Notes: generated by a model not told the origin, from the letters alone. 64,000 bases of DNA from an uncultured Methanobrevibacter sp. (GCA_900320515.1 ONSJ01000005.1:53465-117464), one strand, 5' to 3'. Positions 53,131 to 63,622 are shown, counted from the first letter of the stretch. Numbers and translations are program-made.

Positions 53131-53646
53131 TTAAATCCCTTTAATAATTTTTTCAAAATCATCATCTGACAATACTGGTTTTAAATTTTCAATTGAAATT
53201 TCTTTATCAACATTAGCATACTTCATACCGCGTGTTCTTGTAAGATATTGAGGTTCATCAAGTTCATATACTCTTAAAATCCAAATTTGAGCTTTTGAAT
53301 TCCCCAAATATGATTTAACATGATCCCTTGTCCAAATATGATAATTATTTAAAGTACCTATTCTTGAAGATGATTTTTCAACAACTTTCTCAACCTTAGC
53401 ATAATATTTTACTTCAAGTTTAGAATCTTTCTTATTTGGATAAGTATTATTTTTTACAAAATCTTTATAATCCTCTTGAAAACTATCTAAATAATCATCT
53501 TTTAATGCATAACTTACTGTTGGATATAAAAGAAAGTCAGTTACATTAGTTCCATATTTTCTAATCAGAATTGATTGTTTACCTTGACCTAGCGCTTCAA
53601 TTGTTGCATTCCATTCATTTAAACATTTAGTTATTGTTTCAGCCAT
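53131..53646 (-). CDS. DUF1802 protein inside the BREX operon
   Basis: The 171-residue protein matches DUF1802: NEWNATIEALGQGKQSILIR near the start, LLYPTVSYAL, and NYHIWTRDHVKSYL then IWILRVYELDEP near the end. The family has no known activity. Classical type 1 BREX runs brxA-brxB-brxC-pglX-pglZ-brxL; here this gene takes the place of pglX, which is divergent. The tight spacing (10 and 0 bases) indicates that it is a real operon member, possibly an accessory of PglX/PglZ. Confidence 0.8.
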   Translation of the reverse strand: MAETITKCLNEWNATIEALGQGKQSILIRKYGTNVTDFLLYPTVSYALKDDYLDSFQEDYKDFVKNNTYPNKKDSKLEVKYYAKVEKVVEKSSSRIGTLNNYHIWTRDHVKSYLGNSKAQIWILRVYELDEPQYLTRTRGMKYANVDKEISIENLKPVLSDDDFEKIIKGI

Positions 53647-53656
53647 AGTAATAACC

Positions 53657-56600
53657 TCATAATTTTAAATTAACTATATCTGCATCTTGTAATTTATTTT
53701 TAAGTTCATTTTTTATTTTTTCTAAGAATTCATCAATTTGAGCATCAGTTTCAAAATTAATATTAGGAGTAGATGCAATATTTATAATATCAATAGTTAC
53801 TACATTAGGTGGGGTAATGTCACCACCTCTTCCTTTAATATATTCATCAATCTCTTGGATGAAACTATTTTTTACATTATCAGATTGAGTAATATATCCA
53901 TTTATCACAGCAATATTTTTCTCAAATCTCAATTGATTTATAAGTGAATTAAATGTAGAAGTAACTCTTTCTTCAAATTTTTCTTTAAGTTCATCATCAC
54001 TTAATTTTAGAAGTATGCTATTCAAATCATTTTCAATACCATTAATAATAATTTTCCGTTTATCCTCTAAAATTTCATCAAATTTAGAATTAAATGTTTT
54101 AATTAATTCCGGTAAACGAGGAATATTTGAATATGGACTTGGCATATTAATTATCTTATTAATTTCTAATGCCACCTGTGAAATATTTGAATCATCAATA
54201 AAATTCTTATTATTTTCATAAATTGTATTAACATTACATGCATTATCAAATATTTCCTTCTGACTGCCTTGGAAAAATGCTAATACAGATTCTAAATCTT
54301 CATTAATGTCTAAAAATTCATCTTCCATTTTTGGAACAAATTGGAAAAATTGAGAAACTCCTTTTTTATTATTTACATCATTAAATAATTCTTTCGCTTC
54401 TTCTAAAATCTGTTTACCTGGATACATATCTGAAACTTTAAACTCAAATAAACAATTTTCAACAATATCTAATTTAGATTTGTTTGCTTTTTTGAATTCA
54501 TCCATAATGATTTCATAATCATCACTTTGAATATTTAAATCATATACTTCTCTTAAAATTGATTTAACTATTTTAATTTCACCAGTTCCAGGTCCAACTA
54601 GTTTTCCAATTAATAATTTTTCAGAATATTCGGCTTTTGTTAAATAATCTAAAATTTTATCAATTCCTATTTCTCTAATGGTTATTTCGTTACTATTCAT
54701 AGTAAACGAAATTCTTTTTTGTGAAAATAAAGTTGCAACTAACCATTGAATATCTAGATTACTAAAACCATATGGTGCTTTAGAATATCTTTGAAGTAAT
54801 CCTTTTAATGTGATAGTATTATGTAATTTTGATTGATCAGAAATATAATTTTCTAAATCATTTACGGCATTCATTGCTTTAGTTTCATGAGATGCGAAAG
54901 TTGTTTGATGATCTTCACCAAGTGCAGTTTTAATATCACTTTTATCTGGTGCAAAATCCATATAACTTAATTTATTATAAACTTTATCCACAAGTTTTCC
55001 CATTGCTTCATCAAGTCTAGATTCAACATTTTTTTCTGAAATGTCTACTTTATCGCCTTTTACATATATTGTGGCATCTTTAATTGATGATTCTAAAAAT
55101 AATCTAATTCTTTCAACTTTGTCATTATATTCTTCTTGTTTACGTGCTCTCAAATCAGGTTTTAACTCAGCACTTTTTTTAGTTAAAAATTTTTGAATTT
55201 GTAAACATTCACGAATCTCATCAAACACAGTCAAATCACTTAAAAGATGCACTACAACTTCATTATTTGATTCTGATAATCCTTTCAAAATATTATGCAT
55301 GTTATTTCCTTCAAACGAAGATTGTGCTGAATCCTCCAGATTAAAACTATAAAATGGAGTAATTATTCGCATTCCAATATCGAAATCTTTATTGCTAATT
55401 TTTTTATCATCAATTGCTTGATTAAATTGAAAATTATAACGATTACTAAATCTATATTTCTTTTTAGGATAAATTTCTGAAAAAATTCTATTTGCAGCAT
55501 TATCTAAAACTTCACCAGGATCAACAATTTGATTTTTAATTTCACGATTGATATCTTGTTCTTCATTAGTTAAAAATGAATAAACATCCCCGTTTTTTTG
55601 AATTAATGTTTGTTCCAATAATCTTAAAAGAGATTTGTCAACTTTTTTATTAAGTTCAATTCTATCTTCATCAATACTTGAAATCATTAATGTAGTGATA
55701 TTTTTAGAGGTGGCTTTAATTTCTTTAACATATTTAACTAAAAATAGTACTTTTAAAACTTCAACATCAAAATCATTTAAAAATGAATTATCCTTAGCTT
55801 TATTGATTACTTGACTATGAGTATGGTCAATAAATTGGTCGACTGCATCATAGAATATATTAAATGGCACTAAATGCCCTTCTTCATAATTTTTAACTGC
55901 AATTGCAGATTCTTGGAAAAGTGCAAGCATTGATCTTTCACCATCTGCCATGTGTTTTCCAGAAGCGGAATGTTCACGAATTGAAGTTAATACGTTTTGT
56001 ACTAAATTAAACTGATAAGGAACAAATGGATAGATATCTGCAAAGTTCTTAGCATTTTCATAATTTTTCATTTCAGCAGATTTTTCAAAAGTAAAAATAT
56101 TTTTTAAAATCGGTTCTATTATTGGGTATTTTGATTCCAAGGTTTGTTGTGCCACATCATTTTTTGCTAATATTCTCCTTCTTATAACTTCATCAACATT
56201 TGATGATGATAAGGATAAACGTGTTTTAAATCTTCCTTGAATTTTATCCAAATCTTGTCCTTTTATATCTTTTGCAATATCATCAATATTCTGTTGACTA
56301 GTAATAATTACCCATGCTTTTCCATGACATTTCATGCCCAGTTCTTCGACAATTGTTTGTAAATTAAGCATCAATTGGGTATCATCTGCAATGTATTGTC
56401 CAACTTCATCTACTAAAAATACAACATGATGATTATTTCCTTTTTTGGCGCAATAATCTTTAACTTCTTCTGCAAAATCTTCAATAGAAAATGTAAATTC
56501 ATTTTTTGCATTATATGCCCAATATTTGGCATCATCATAATTCATATAACCAATATTAACAACAGTTTGAATGAAATCTGTTTTTTTAATACCGAATAAA

Positions 56601-57202
56601 GATCTTCCTTTTTTCTCCCAAGATTTATTAGTCAAAGAAAAATATTCTTCTTTAAATGATTCGTATTTACCCTCCTCATCCAATCTTTTTTCAAAATCTG
56701 CTAAATACGGTTTATCAACACAATAACCTCTCATTTCATTGAATACTTTAACAAAAACATTTAAAATTGAATCTTTATCAGAATTTGATTTAATAGCAGA
56801 TTTTGAATCTATATTAAATAATATAATGTCTGTATCAACTTTAGTTGCACTTTCCATATTTCCCATTACAACAGGGTCTTTAATTTTTTCATCTTCTTTA
56901 AAAAAATCTATTGGTTTTTTACCTTTTACAACTAAGTTACTATCTAAAAGATAGGATAAAATCTTTAAAAAATGTGATTTACCACTACCGAAGAATCCTG
57001 AAATCCAAACACCCATGTCAACAGTGGGATTTCTAATTCCTTCAGCATAATTTGAGAAAAATTTTGTAAAATGTTTAAATAATTCATTTGTTACTACATA
57101 TTCTTCTAATTCTTGGTAAATTAAATCTTCACTTTTATCAACAGTGATAACACCTTTAATTTTTCTATTAATATCTTTTTGAAACATGTTTTCGATTTGC
57201 AT
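53657..57202 (-). CDS. brxC: BrxC, BREX ATP-binding protein
   Basis: The 1,181-residue protein is full length for BrxC/PglY-type ATPases. Near the N-terminus is the P-loop GFFGSGKS at 69-76 after DMGVWISG. Further on is a Walker B-like VVFLVDEVGQYI and the sensor region WVIITSQQNIDDIA, followed by long helical regions (coiled-coil). AGGAG precedes the start. BrxC is required for defence and host methylation in type 1 BREX. It is followed by the DUF1802 gene after 10 bases. Confidence 0.92.
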   Translation of the reverse strand: MQIENMFQKDINRKIKGVITVDKSEDLIYQELEEYVVTNELFKHFTKFFSNYAEGIRNPTVDMGVWISGFFGSGKSHFLKILSYLLDSNLVVKGKKPIDFFKEDEKIKDPVVMGNMESATKVDTDIILFNIDSKSAIKSNSDKDSILNVFVKVFNEMRGYCVDKPYLADFEKRLDEEGKYESFKEEYFSLTNKSWEKKGRSLFGIKKTDFIQTVVNIGYMNYDDAKYWAYNAKNEFTFSIEDFAEEVKDYCAKKGNNHHVVFLVDEVGQYIADDTQLMLNLQTIVEELGMKCHGKAWVIITSQQNIDDIAKDIKGQDLDKIQGRFKTRLSLSSSNVDEVIRRRILAKNDVAQQTLESKYPIIEPILKNIFTFEKSAEMKNYENAKNFADIYPFVPYQFNLVQNVLTSIREHSASGKHMADGERSMLALFQESAIAVKNYEEGHLVPFNIFYDAVDQFIDHTHSQVINKAKDNSFLNDFDVEVLKVLFLVKYVKEIKATSKNITTLMISSIDEDRIELNKKVDKSLLRLLEQTLIQKNGDVYSFLTNEEQDINREIKNQIVDPGEVLDNAANRIFSEIYPKKKYRFSNRYNFQFNQAIDDKKISNKDFDIGMRIITPFYSFNLEDSAQSSFEGNNMHNILKGLSESNNEVVVHLLSDLTVFDEIRECLQIQKFLTKKSAELKPDLRARKQEEYNDKVERIRLFLESSIKDATIYVKGDKVDISEKNVESRLDEAMGKLVDKVYNKLSYMDFAPDKSDIKTALGEDHQTTFASHETKAMNAVNDLENYISDQSKLHNTITLKGLLQRYSKAPYGFSNLDIQWLVATLFSQKRISFTMNSNEITIREIGIDKILDYLTKAEYSEKLLIGKLVGPGTGEIKIVKSILREVYDLNIQSDDYEIIMDEFKKANKSKLDIVENCLFEFKVSDMYPGKQILEEAKELFNDVNNKKGVSQFFQFVPKMEDEFLDINEDLESVLAFFQGSQKEIFDNACNVNTIYENNKNFIDDSNISQVALEINKIINMPSPYSNIPRLPELIKTFNSKFDEILEDKRKIIINGIENDLNSILLKLSDDELKEKFEERVTSTFNSLINQLRFEKNIAVINGYITQSDNVKNSFIQEIDEYIKGRGGDITPPNVVTIDIINIASTPNINFETDAQIDEFLEKIKNELKNKLQDADIVNLKL

Positions 57203-57214
57203 AATACTGCTCCT

Positions 57215-57793
57215 TTATAAAATCAATGGAAAAGCTCTATAATAATTAACACTTTCGATTGTATTGAATAACACTAAATCAGTACCAGAATATTTGCCTG
57301 GGAAAAATAAAACAACAGGTACTTTATCCAACTTTTGATGTAAATTATTTAAAACATTATGTGATCTAAGTATTGGATATGCTTTACCAACTCCAGTTAA
57401 AAAAACAACACAGTTATTTGGAGTTTTATCTAAAATATAATTTACAATTAAATTGTCTTCAGAATTTAATTGTAACAAATCAATAATAGCATCAATAGTT
57501 TCATTAAGTCCTTCTTCTTGTTCTAAAGAAAATACTTCAAATAATAACTCTTCATCTTTTATAATTTCAATAATTATTTCATATAAATCAAATTCAACAA
57601 TTGAAAATGGGTACTTTGAATCAAAAGAATATTTATTTTTTAGTCTAGAAACTTCATTTCTAACTTTAAGTTCATATTTAGGGTCATAATCAAAAATATA
57701 ATAACCTACTTCATTACTTAAACCCTTATTTTCTAGAAATGCAGGTTCTTTAATTTTAGATTCTATTTTACTTAATTTTAAATCGATATTCAT
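57215..57793 (-). CDS. brxB: BrxB (DUF1788)
   Basis: The 192-residue protein fits BrxB/DUF1788 in length and features: GYYIFDYDPKYELKVRNEVS in the N-terminal half and VVFLTGVGKAYPILRSHNVL then PVVLFFPGKYSGTDLVLF, the family's conserved C-terminal core. BrxB is a required BREX component of unknown activity. Its ATG overlaps the brxA stop (TAATG), showing coupled translation. Confidence 0.9.
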   Translation of the reverse strand: MNIDLKLSKIESKIKEPAFLENKGLSNEVGYYIFDYDPKYELKVRNEVSRLKNKYSFDSKYPFSIVEFDLYEIIIEIIKDEELLFEVFSLEQEEGLNETIDAIIDLLQLNSEDNLIVNYILDKTPNNCVVFLTGVGKAYPILRSHNVLNNLHQKLDKVPVVLFFPGKYSGTDLVLFNTIESVNYYRAFPLIL

Positions 57794-58386
57794 TAATTAT
57801 CACCTGTTATTGCATTTAAATAAGGTGTTAATTCATTTTGAACAATTAATTCCTTTAATCTATAATCAATAAATGGTAAAATAATATTGTATTCATCATC
57901 ACTTTTTTTTAAAAGTCCTGCTTCAATCAAATACTTCTTATAATTAGCTTTAACTTTTTTAAGAGTAGTGTCTTTCCATTTTTCAATAATTTCACTTTGA
58001 TTAGCTTTATTCATGAAAAAAATATCTAAATCTGAATTTTTAATAGTGAAATTACCTAAAAGAATATGCTCTCTAAAAACTTCGTGCATAAATTCAAAAA
58101 ATAGAATATCGTCTGTTAAGATAGAAATTAAAACTAATAATTTACCTGAATTTTGATCACAAGTAGATAAATATTTAAGTAAATCATTAGAAAATCCTTT
58201 TAATCTACGATAACATACATTAACCAATTCACGCGCTCTACGTTCACTATCAACCTGATAAATATTTTCAGTTAAAGATAATTCCATTAATTCTTTTTTT
58301 GAAATATCTTCAGCCAAATATTCTGCAGTATTTTTTGTTTCAATATACCAAAATGAATGACTCATAATTCCAGCACTATATTTCAT
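57793..58386 (-). CDS. brxA: BrxA (DUF1819)
   Basis: The 197-residue protein has the BrxA/DUF1819 pattern: an N-terminal conserved MKYSAGIMSHSFWYIET, a helical core with SERRARELVNVCYRRL, and LLVLISILTDDILFFEFMHE. BrxA is a small helical DNA-binding protein. It is the first gene of the minus-strand brx operon. The start is ATG 58386, in a short leader with a TATA-like element at about 58413-58424. Confidence 0.9.
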   Translation of the reverse strand: MKYSAGIMSHSFWYIETKNTAEYLAEDISKKELMELSLTENIYQVDSERRARELVNVCYRRLKGFSNDLLKYLSTCDQNSGKLLVLISILTDDILFFEFMHEVFREHILLGNFTIKNSDLDIFFMNKANQSEIIEKWKDTTLKKVKANYKKYLIEAGLLKKSDDEYNIILPFIDYRLKELIVQNELTPYLNAITGDN

Positions 58387-58410
58387 AATCTAACCACTAT
58401 TATTAATATG

Positions 58411-58428
58411 TGATAAATATAATAATAA
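58411..58428 (-). promoter_or_regulatory. Likely promoter of the brxA operon
   Basis: On the minus strand the 74-base gap between the truncated pglX copy and brxA contains TTATTATATTTATC about 30 bases before the brxA ATG, a plausible archaeal TATA box for a nearly leaderless transcript. No other promoter is seen closer to brxA. Confidence 0.35.
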
Positions 58429-58460
58429 AAGTTTTGAAATATTGCTTAGAAAACATTAAA

Positions 58461-60048
58461 TTAAAGTTTCTTTAAAAGATTAATTTTTTTAGATTTTTTA
58501 CCTTCTTTTGAAACTATAATATTTTGGAATTTTGCATAGTTAACTTTAACGCCATCATTCAAGTCTATTTGAATATTTTGATTTGCAATATGTGCTAATG
58601 CTTCATCGTATTCTTGTGTTTCTTTTAATTGCTTTTGAAGCTTAGATTTATCTTTATTTGCTTTGGATATTTCGGTATTTGATGAGGAATGATTAATAAT
58701 ATTGTCACAATTTACAATTGCTTGTTCAATAGCTTTTTGAGTTTTGTGAAGATAATCTGTTCTTATTCTTGCAACAAGACTTGGTTCGTAACGATGCATG
58801 TAAACAAGACAGTTGAATCCGTTTTCTTTTCCACTGCTGAACTGCCAATAAATAGGACACTTCTTATAAATCTTTTTATGATCATTGAAGAAATTTTTAA
58901 GTAAGTATTGTCTTATAATTTCTCTTGAAGGTTTGTTTGATTTTGATAAAGCCCCCGCAATGAAATCTAAGTTTTGTTCTAAGGTTTCTTCACCAAAGCA
59001 GATTTCAACAAATTTTGTGAAGTAACCTACAATATCATCATCAAAATATGCAGTATCTAAAACAGGTATGATGTTGTCATCATCAGGGATGAATTTATGA
59101 TAATTGTTAATATTAAATTCTCCTCCTGCAAATTGCAATCCATCATTATCTAAAGAATAACGTCCAAACATACAAATCAAAAGGAACTTTATATATATTT
59201 GAAAATAACCTATTTAATTTTTCTTCATTGAGTTTTAACTTATTAAACTGACTTTCAGAAAATACTACCCACTCTTTATAAATTTGTTTTAATTGATTAT
59301 TATTAAAATTAATTAAAAAATGTGATTTAAAATCCCAACTTGTTTCATAATTATCCCAATCTGTTTTACATATTGAAATATTTTCTTTAACTAAATCCAA
59401 AATCTCTTTTTTATAATTATCTTTATAAATAACAGGAATTTTTCTCATGTCTCCAACTTGAAAACCTAATGTTGGATTTATAACATTTTTATAAATTTGA
59501 GTAATTTTACTATTTGTCAATCCAAGTAACCAATATAATAATTCCTCGTTTGCAAATAACGAAGATCCTGCTCCATCAAAAACACAACCTTTTACAATAT
59601 ATCTTGTGGAAAATCTATTTGAAGCAACCTTTGACCATGAAACGGAAGGTTTGAAATATAATTCTCGTGAAGGTAAATGATTTCCCAAGTTAAGTAATTC
59701 ATTATATGCTTTTTGATTAAATTTTATAACATACTCATAATTCCCATACCATTTTCGATAGTTCCCTCCTTTATTATGAGGCGCATAAACTTTTTTTGAC
59801 TGTAAAAAATCTTCATTAGAATTGTAATTAAAACCAATTTCATTAAAATTGATTTCAAACCAATATTTCAAATATTTATCATTATTTCCAGTAGCCAAAC
59901 CCTGACGAGGATTTGCAACATCTTCAATAGAATCATTGCCAAAGTTTTCAATTATTTCATTAGATGCCCAATAAGCAAGTGTACTTCCAGGAATTTTAGA
60001 AAAATTCGAAATATTAAAATTTATTTTATTTTCATCATTAATACACAA
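58461..60048 (-). pseudogene. Inverted, truncated pglX copy (recognition region and C-terminus only)
   Basis: On the minus strand this matches the active pglX from the recognition region to the end. The first part (60048-59146) starts at SKIPGSTLAYWAS and covers a different target-recognition sequence. It then loses frame at IYKVPFDLYVWT, where about 30 residues present in pglX are missing. The C-terminal part continues in another frame from CMFGRYSLDNDG (about 59172) to KKINLLKKL at 58461, nearly identical to pglX. There is no methyltransferase domain or plausible start, so it is a silent donor or remnant, not an enzyme. The 5' end abuts the pglX promoter region. Confidence 0.85.
59111..59175 (-). 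repeat. Left arm of a perfect 65-bp inverted repeat
   Basis: This segment, read on the minus strand, is identical at all 65 positions to 62941-63005 on the plus strand, both coding for the CMFGRYSLDNDGLQ block. Flanking sequence diverges on both sides. It coincides with the frameshift/deletion junction of the inverted copy, marking it as a crossover point. Confidence 0.85.
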
Positions 60049-60069
60049 GATGAAACCAGTATGTACTTA

Positions 60070-60077
60070 TTATAAAA
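60070..60077 (+). promoter_or_regulatory. TATA-like element for pglX
   Basis: TTATAAAA lies about 42 bases before the pglX ATG at 60119, and GGTGA lies five bases before that ATG. An in-frame ATG at 60050 is upstream of the TATA element and has no ribosome site, so it is not the start. Confidence 0.5.
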
Positions 60078-60118
60078 TTATAATAAATAGTATTAGTTGT
60101 ATATTTGATGGTGAAATT

Positions 60119-63100
60119 ATGGATAAAACTGCTATTAAAACATTTGCTATTAATTCCCGTAAAAGATTAATGGAAGATGTTGAATATAAAATGAGTTTAA
60201 TTGGAATCAATAAAGGTAAAATAAATGAACCAATTAGTGCTGCTGAAGGAATAGAAACTTATCAAATTGGTAGTTCAACCAATAGCATATATGATGAAGA
60301 AATTTCAAAAAGAGAAAGATTAGTCAAAGAAGTTGAACAAAAAGGTTTTGAAAATGTTGTTGAAGAAGTAGCATATACTTGGTTTAATAGGATTATAGCT
60401 ATTCGATTTATGGAAATTAATAATTTTCTACCAACTAAAACTAGAGTTTTATCATCTGAAACTGAAGGTAAAATAGAACCTGATATAATTACTGAAGCAT
60501 TTGATATTGATTTAGATTACACTCAAGAAGATAAAGAATTAATTTTTAAACTCAAAGATGAAAATAAATTAGAAGAATTATTTAGATTTTTATTCATAAA
60601 ACAGTGCAACAAGTTAAATGAAATTCTACCTGGTTTGTTTGAAAAAACCGATGACTATTTGGAACTATTATTAAACATTTCATTTACCAACGAAGATGGA
60701 GTTGTAAGACAATTAATTGATACTATTCAAGAAGAAGATTTTGGAAGTCAAGTTGAAATAATTGGATGGTTATATCAATTTTATAACACTGAATTAAAAG
60801 ATGAAACTTTTGCAAATCTTAAAAAAAGAATAAAAATTTCTAAAGAAAGAATACCTGCAGCTACACAATTATTCACACCAGATTGGATTGTAAAATATAT
60901 GGTTGAAAATTCTGTTGGGAGACTTTGGTTAGAAGGCCATCCAAACGAAGAATTAAAATCAAAATGGAAATATTATGTTGATGATGCAGATCAAGATTCA
61001 GAAATTCAACAACAATTAATTGCAATTAGAAAAGAATATGAAATAGTGAAACCAGAAGATATCACGGTCATTGATCCCTGTATGGGTTCAGGTCATATTT
61101 TAGTATATATTTTTGAAGTTCTCATGGACATATATGTTTCAGAAGGATTCACAGAGAAAGATGCTTGTGAATCAATCTTAAAAAACAATATTTATGGTTT
61201 GGATATTGATAAAAGAGCATATCAACTAGCTTACTTTGCAGTTCTAATGAAAGCTAGAAAATATAATCGTAGAATTTTAACAAAGGATATTTCACCATTA
61301 TTATATTCAATTGAAGAAACAAATTCAATTTCTGAAAAGTTCATAGATGAATTAATTTCACAAGACAAATCCAATGAAAAATATTGGATGTATCTTTATA
61401 ATACATTTAAAGATGCAAAGGAATATGGTAGTATTTTAGATATTAAAAATATTAACTTTAATGAACTATTTGATAATATATGTGATTATGAATCAAATAA
61501 AAATAATCTAAATAAATATAAATTCCAAAATGAAATTCAATTAATGAAAAGTATAATTCATCAATCAAAATTACTTGCTAAAAACTATGATATTGTTGTT
61601 ACAAACCCACCATACATGGGAAATAGTGGCATGAATCCAAATTTAAAAGATTTTTTAAAGAGAAATTATCCAAATTCGAAAGCAGATCTATTTGCAGTGT
61701 TTATTGAAAAATGCCATAATTTTTGTAATGAAAATGGTTTTGTTGCAATGATTACTCAACAATCATTCATGTTTTTATCAACATTTGAAAATTTAAGAGA
61801 AGAATTAATCAATAACTACACAATAATAAATATGGCTCATTTGGGAGCACGTGCCTTTGATGAAATTGGTGGTGAGGTTGTACAAGCAACTTCATTTATT
61901 AATAGGAATAATTTTATTGAAAACTATAATTCCACATTTCATAGATTAACTGATTTTTCTTCAGAAAAACAAAAAGAAAAAGAATTTCATAATGATAAAA
62001 ACAAGTTTGTAATTACTCAAAATAAAATAAAAAATATTCCCGGAAATCTAATTGCTTACTGGGTTTCAGATAATTTTATCAAAACTTTTGATAAACATGA
62101 AATTACCAATTCCAATAATAACCAAATTAAATATTCTCAATTAAAAGATTTAGGAGTTGCTAAAAAAGGAATAGTAACTGGGGATAATGATCAATATCTA
62201 AGAATGTTTTGGGAAGTTGATTTTAACAAAATTGACTATAAATGGTTTTTATGTGCTAAAGGAGGGAATTATAAGAAATATTATGGAAATATTGATATGG
62301 TAATAAATTGGTCTAAAGAAGCTAAAGATTTTTACAAGAATAATAAATCTTCAAGTTCGATGCCTGAAAAATATTGTTTTGAAGAAGGAATTACATATAC
62401 AACAATTTCATCAAAAGGAACTGGATTTAGGTTACTTCCAAAAAACTCTTTATTTAGTAATGGTGGACCTTCCATAATAAAGTTAAATGATAATTTATTA
62501 TATTGTATGGGATTTTTAAACTCAAAAGTAGCAAATTATTATCTAAATGTTTTGAATCCTACAATAAATATCTTATCATATAATGTGAATTCATTACCTA
62601 TAATAATTGATATAAAAAATAAGAAAACAATTGAAGATATAACTTTTAAAAATATTAAAATTGTTGAAGAAAATTGGAATTCCTTTGAAACATCATATTA
62701 CTTTAAAAAACATCCATTAATCAACAATGAAATATTATTAGAAAAATCTTTTGAAAAATGGAGTGAACATACATTAAATAAATTTAATGAAATTAAAAAA
62801 TATGAGGAGGCACTCAATAAACTCTTCATCGATATATATGAGTTGCATGAATTAAATTATGAAACTTCTCCTGATGAAATTACATTGCAATTAGCAAACT
62901 ATGAAATAGATATTAAATCATTTATTTCTTATGCTATTGGTTGTATGTTTGGACGTTATTCTTTAGATAATGATGGATTGCAATTTGCAGGAGGAGAATT
63001 TAATAATAATATTATTCCAGTTTTGGATTCTGAATATTTTGAAGATGATATTGTTGGAAGATTCGTGGAATTTGTAAAAGTTTGTTTTGGAGAAGAAACA

Positions 63101-63622
63101 TTAGAAAAAAACCTTGATTTTATAGCTAATGCACTAGCTAAAAATAAAAAACATTCAAGAGAAAAAATCCGAGATTATCTTCTCAAAAACTTTTTCAATG
63201 ATCACAAAAAGACATATAAGAAATGTCCAATATACTGGCAATTTTCAAGTGGTAAAGAAAATGGATTTAATTGTCTTGTTTATATGCACAGATATGAACC
63301 TTCATTAGTTGCAAGGATAAGAACAGATTATCTACATAAAACACAAAAAGCTATTGAACAAGCAATTGCAAACTGTGATAATATTATAAATCACTCCACA
63401 TCAAATACCGAAATATCCAAAGCAAATAAAGATAAAGCTAAACTTCAAAAGCAATTAAAAGAAACAATTGAATATGATGAAGCATTGGCACATATTGCAA
63501 ATCAAAATATTGAAATAGACTTGGATGATGGTGTAAAAGTTAATTATGCAAAATTCCAGAATATTAAAATTACAAAAGAAGGTAAAAAATCTAAAAAAAT
63601 TAATCTGCTAAAAAAATTGTAA
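60119..63622 (+). CDS. pglX: PglX, BREX type 1 adenine-specific DNA methyltransferase
   Basis: From ATG 60119 the product is 1,167 residues, standard for PglX. It has an N-terminal helical domain (KTFAINSRKRLMEDVEYKMS), SAM motif I at D319-P-C-M-G-S-G, motif IV NPPY from N496, a target-recognition region from about residue 640 (NIPGNLIAYW), and a conserved C-terminal domain from M943 (MFGRYSLDN) ending KKINLLKKL. PglX methylates host DNA at a short asymmetric site and marks self for BREX. It is divergent from brxABC, and an inverted partial copy lies between them. A cassette with another recognition region follows its stop codon in the same frame. Confidence 0.93.
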   Translation: MDKTAIKTFAINSRKRLMEDVEYKMSLIGINKGKINEPISAAEGIETYQIGSSTNSIYDEEISKRERLVKEVEQKGFENVVEEVAYTWFNRIIAIRFMEINNFLPTKTRVLSSETEGKIEPDIITEAFDIDLDYTQEDKELIFKLKDENKLEELFRFLFIKQCNKLNEILPGLFEKTDDYLELLLNISFTNEDGVVRQLIDTIQEEDFGSQVEIIGWLYQFYNTELKDETFANLKKRIKISKERIPAATQLFTPDWIVKYMVENSVGRLWLEGHPNEELKSKWKYYVDDADQDSEIQQQLIAIRKEYEIVKPEDITVIDPCMGSGHILVYIFEVLMDIYVSEGFTEKDACESILKNNIYGLDIDKRAYQLAYFAVLMKARKYNRRILTKDISPLLYSIEETNSISEKFIDELISQDKSNEKYWMYLYNTFKDAKEYGSILDIKNINFNELFDNICDYESNKNNLNKYKFQNEIQLMKSIIHQSKLLAKNYDIVVTNPPYMGNSGMNPNLKDFLKRNYPNSKADLFAVFIEKCHNFCNENGFVAMITQQSFMFLSTFENLREELINNYTIINMAHLGARAFDEIGGEVVQATSFINRNNFIENYNSTFHRLTDFSSEKQKEKEFHNDKNKFVITQNKIKNIPGNLIAYWVSDNFIKTFDKHEITNSNNNQIKYSQLKDLGVAKKGIVTGDNDQYLRMFWEVDFNKIDYKWFLCAKGGNYKKYYGNIDMVINWSKEAKDFYKNNKSSSSMPEKYCFEEGITYTTISSKGTGFRLLPKNSLFSNGGPSIIKLNDNLLYCMGFLNSKVANYYLNVLNPTINILSYNVNSLPIIIDIKNKKTIEDITFKNIKIVEENWNSFETSYYFKKHPLINNEILLEKSFEKWSEHTLNKFNEIKKYEEALNKLFIDIYELHELNYETSPDEITLQLANYEIDIKSFISYAIGCMFGRYSLDNDGLQFAGGEFNNNIIPVLDSEYFEDDIVGRFVEFVKVCFGEETLEKNLDFIANALAKNKKHSREKIRDYLLKNFFNDHKKTYKKCPIYWQFSSGKENGFNCLVYMHRYEPSLVARIRTDYLHKTQKAIEQAIANCDNIINHSTSNTEISKANKDKAKLQKQLKETIEYDEALAHIANQNIEIDLDDGVKVNYAKFQNIKITKEGKKSKKINLLKKL
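62941..63005 (+). repeat. Right arm of the perfect 65-bp inverted repeat, inside pglX
   Basis: It is identical to the reverse complement of 59111-59175. It lies at the junction between the recognition region and the C-terminal domain of PglX. Recombination between the arms would invert about 3.8 kb (59176-62940), placing the pglX body on the minus strand joined in frame to the other C-terminal end. Confidence 0.85.

Noticed and set aside
60050..60118. Longer pglX start at ATG 60050
   Set aside because: It lies upstream of the TATA-like element and has no ribosome site; GGTGA directly precedes ATG 60119, where PglX-type similarity begins.
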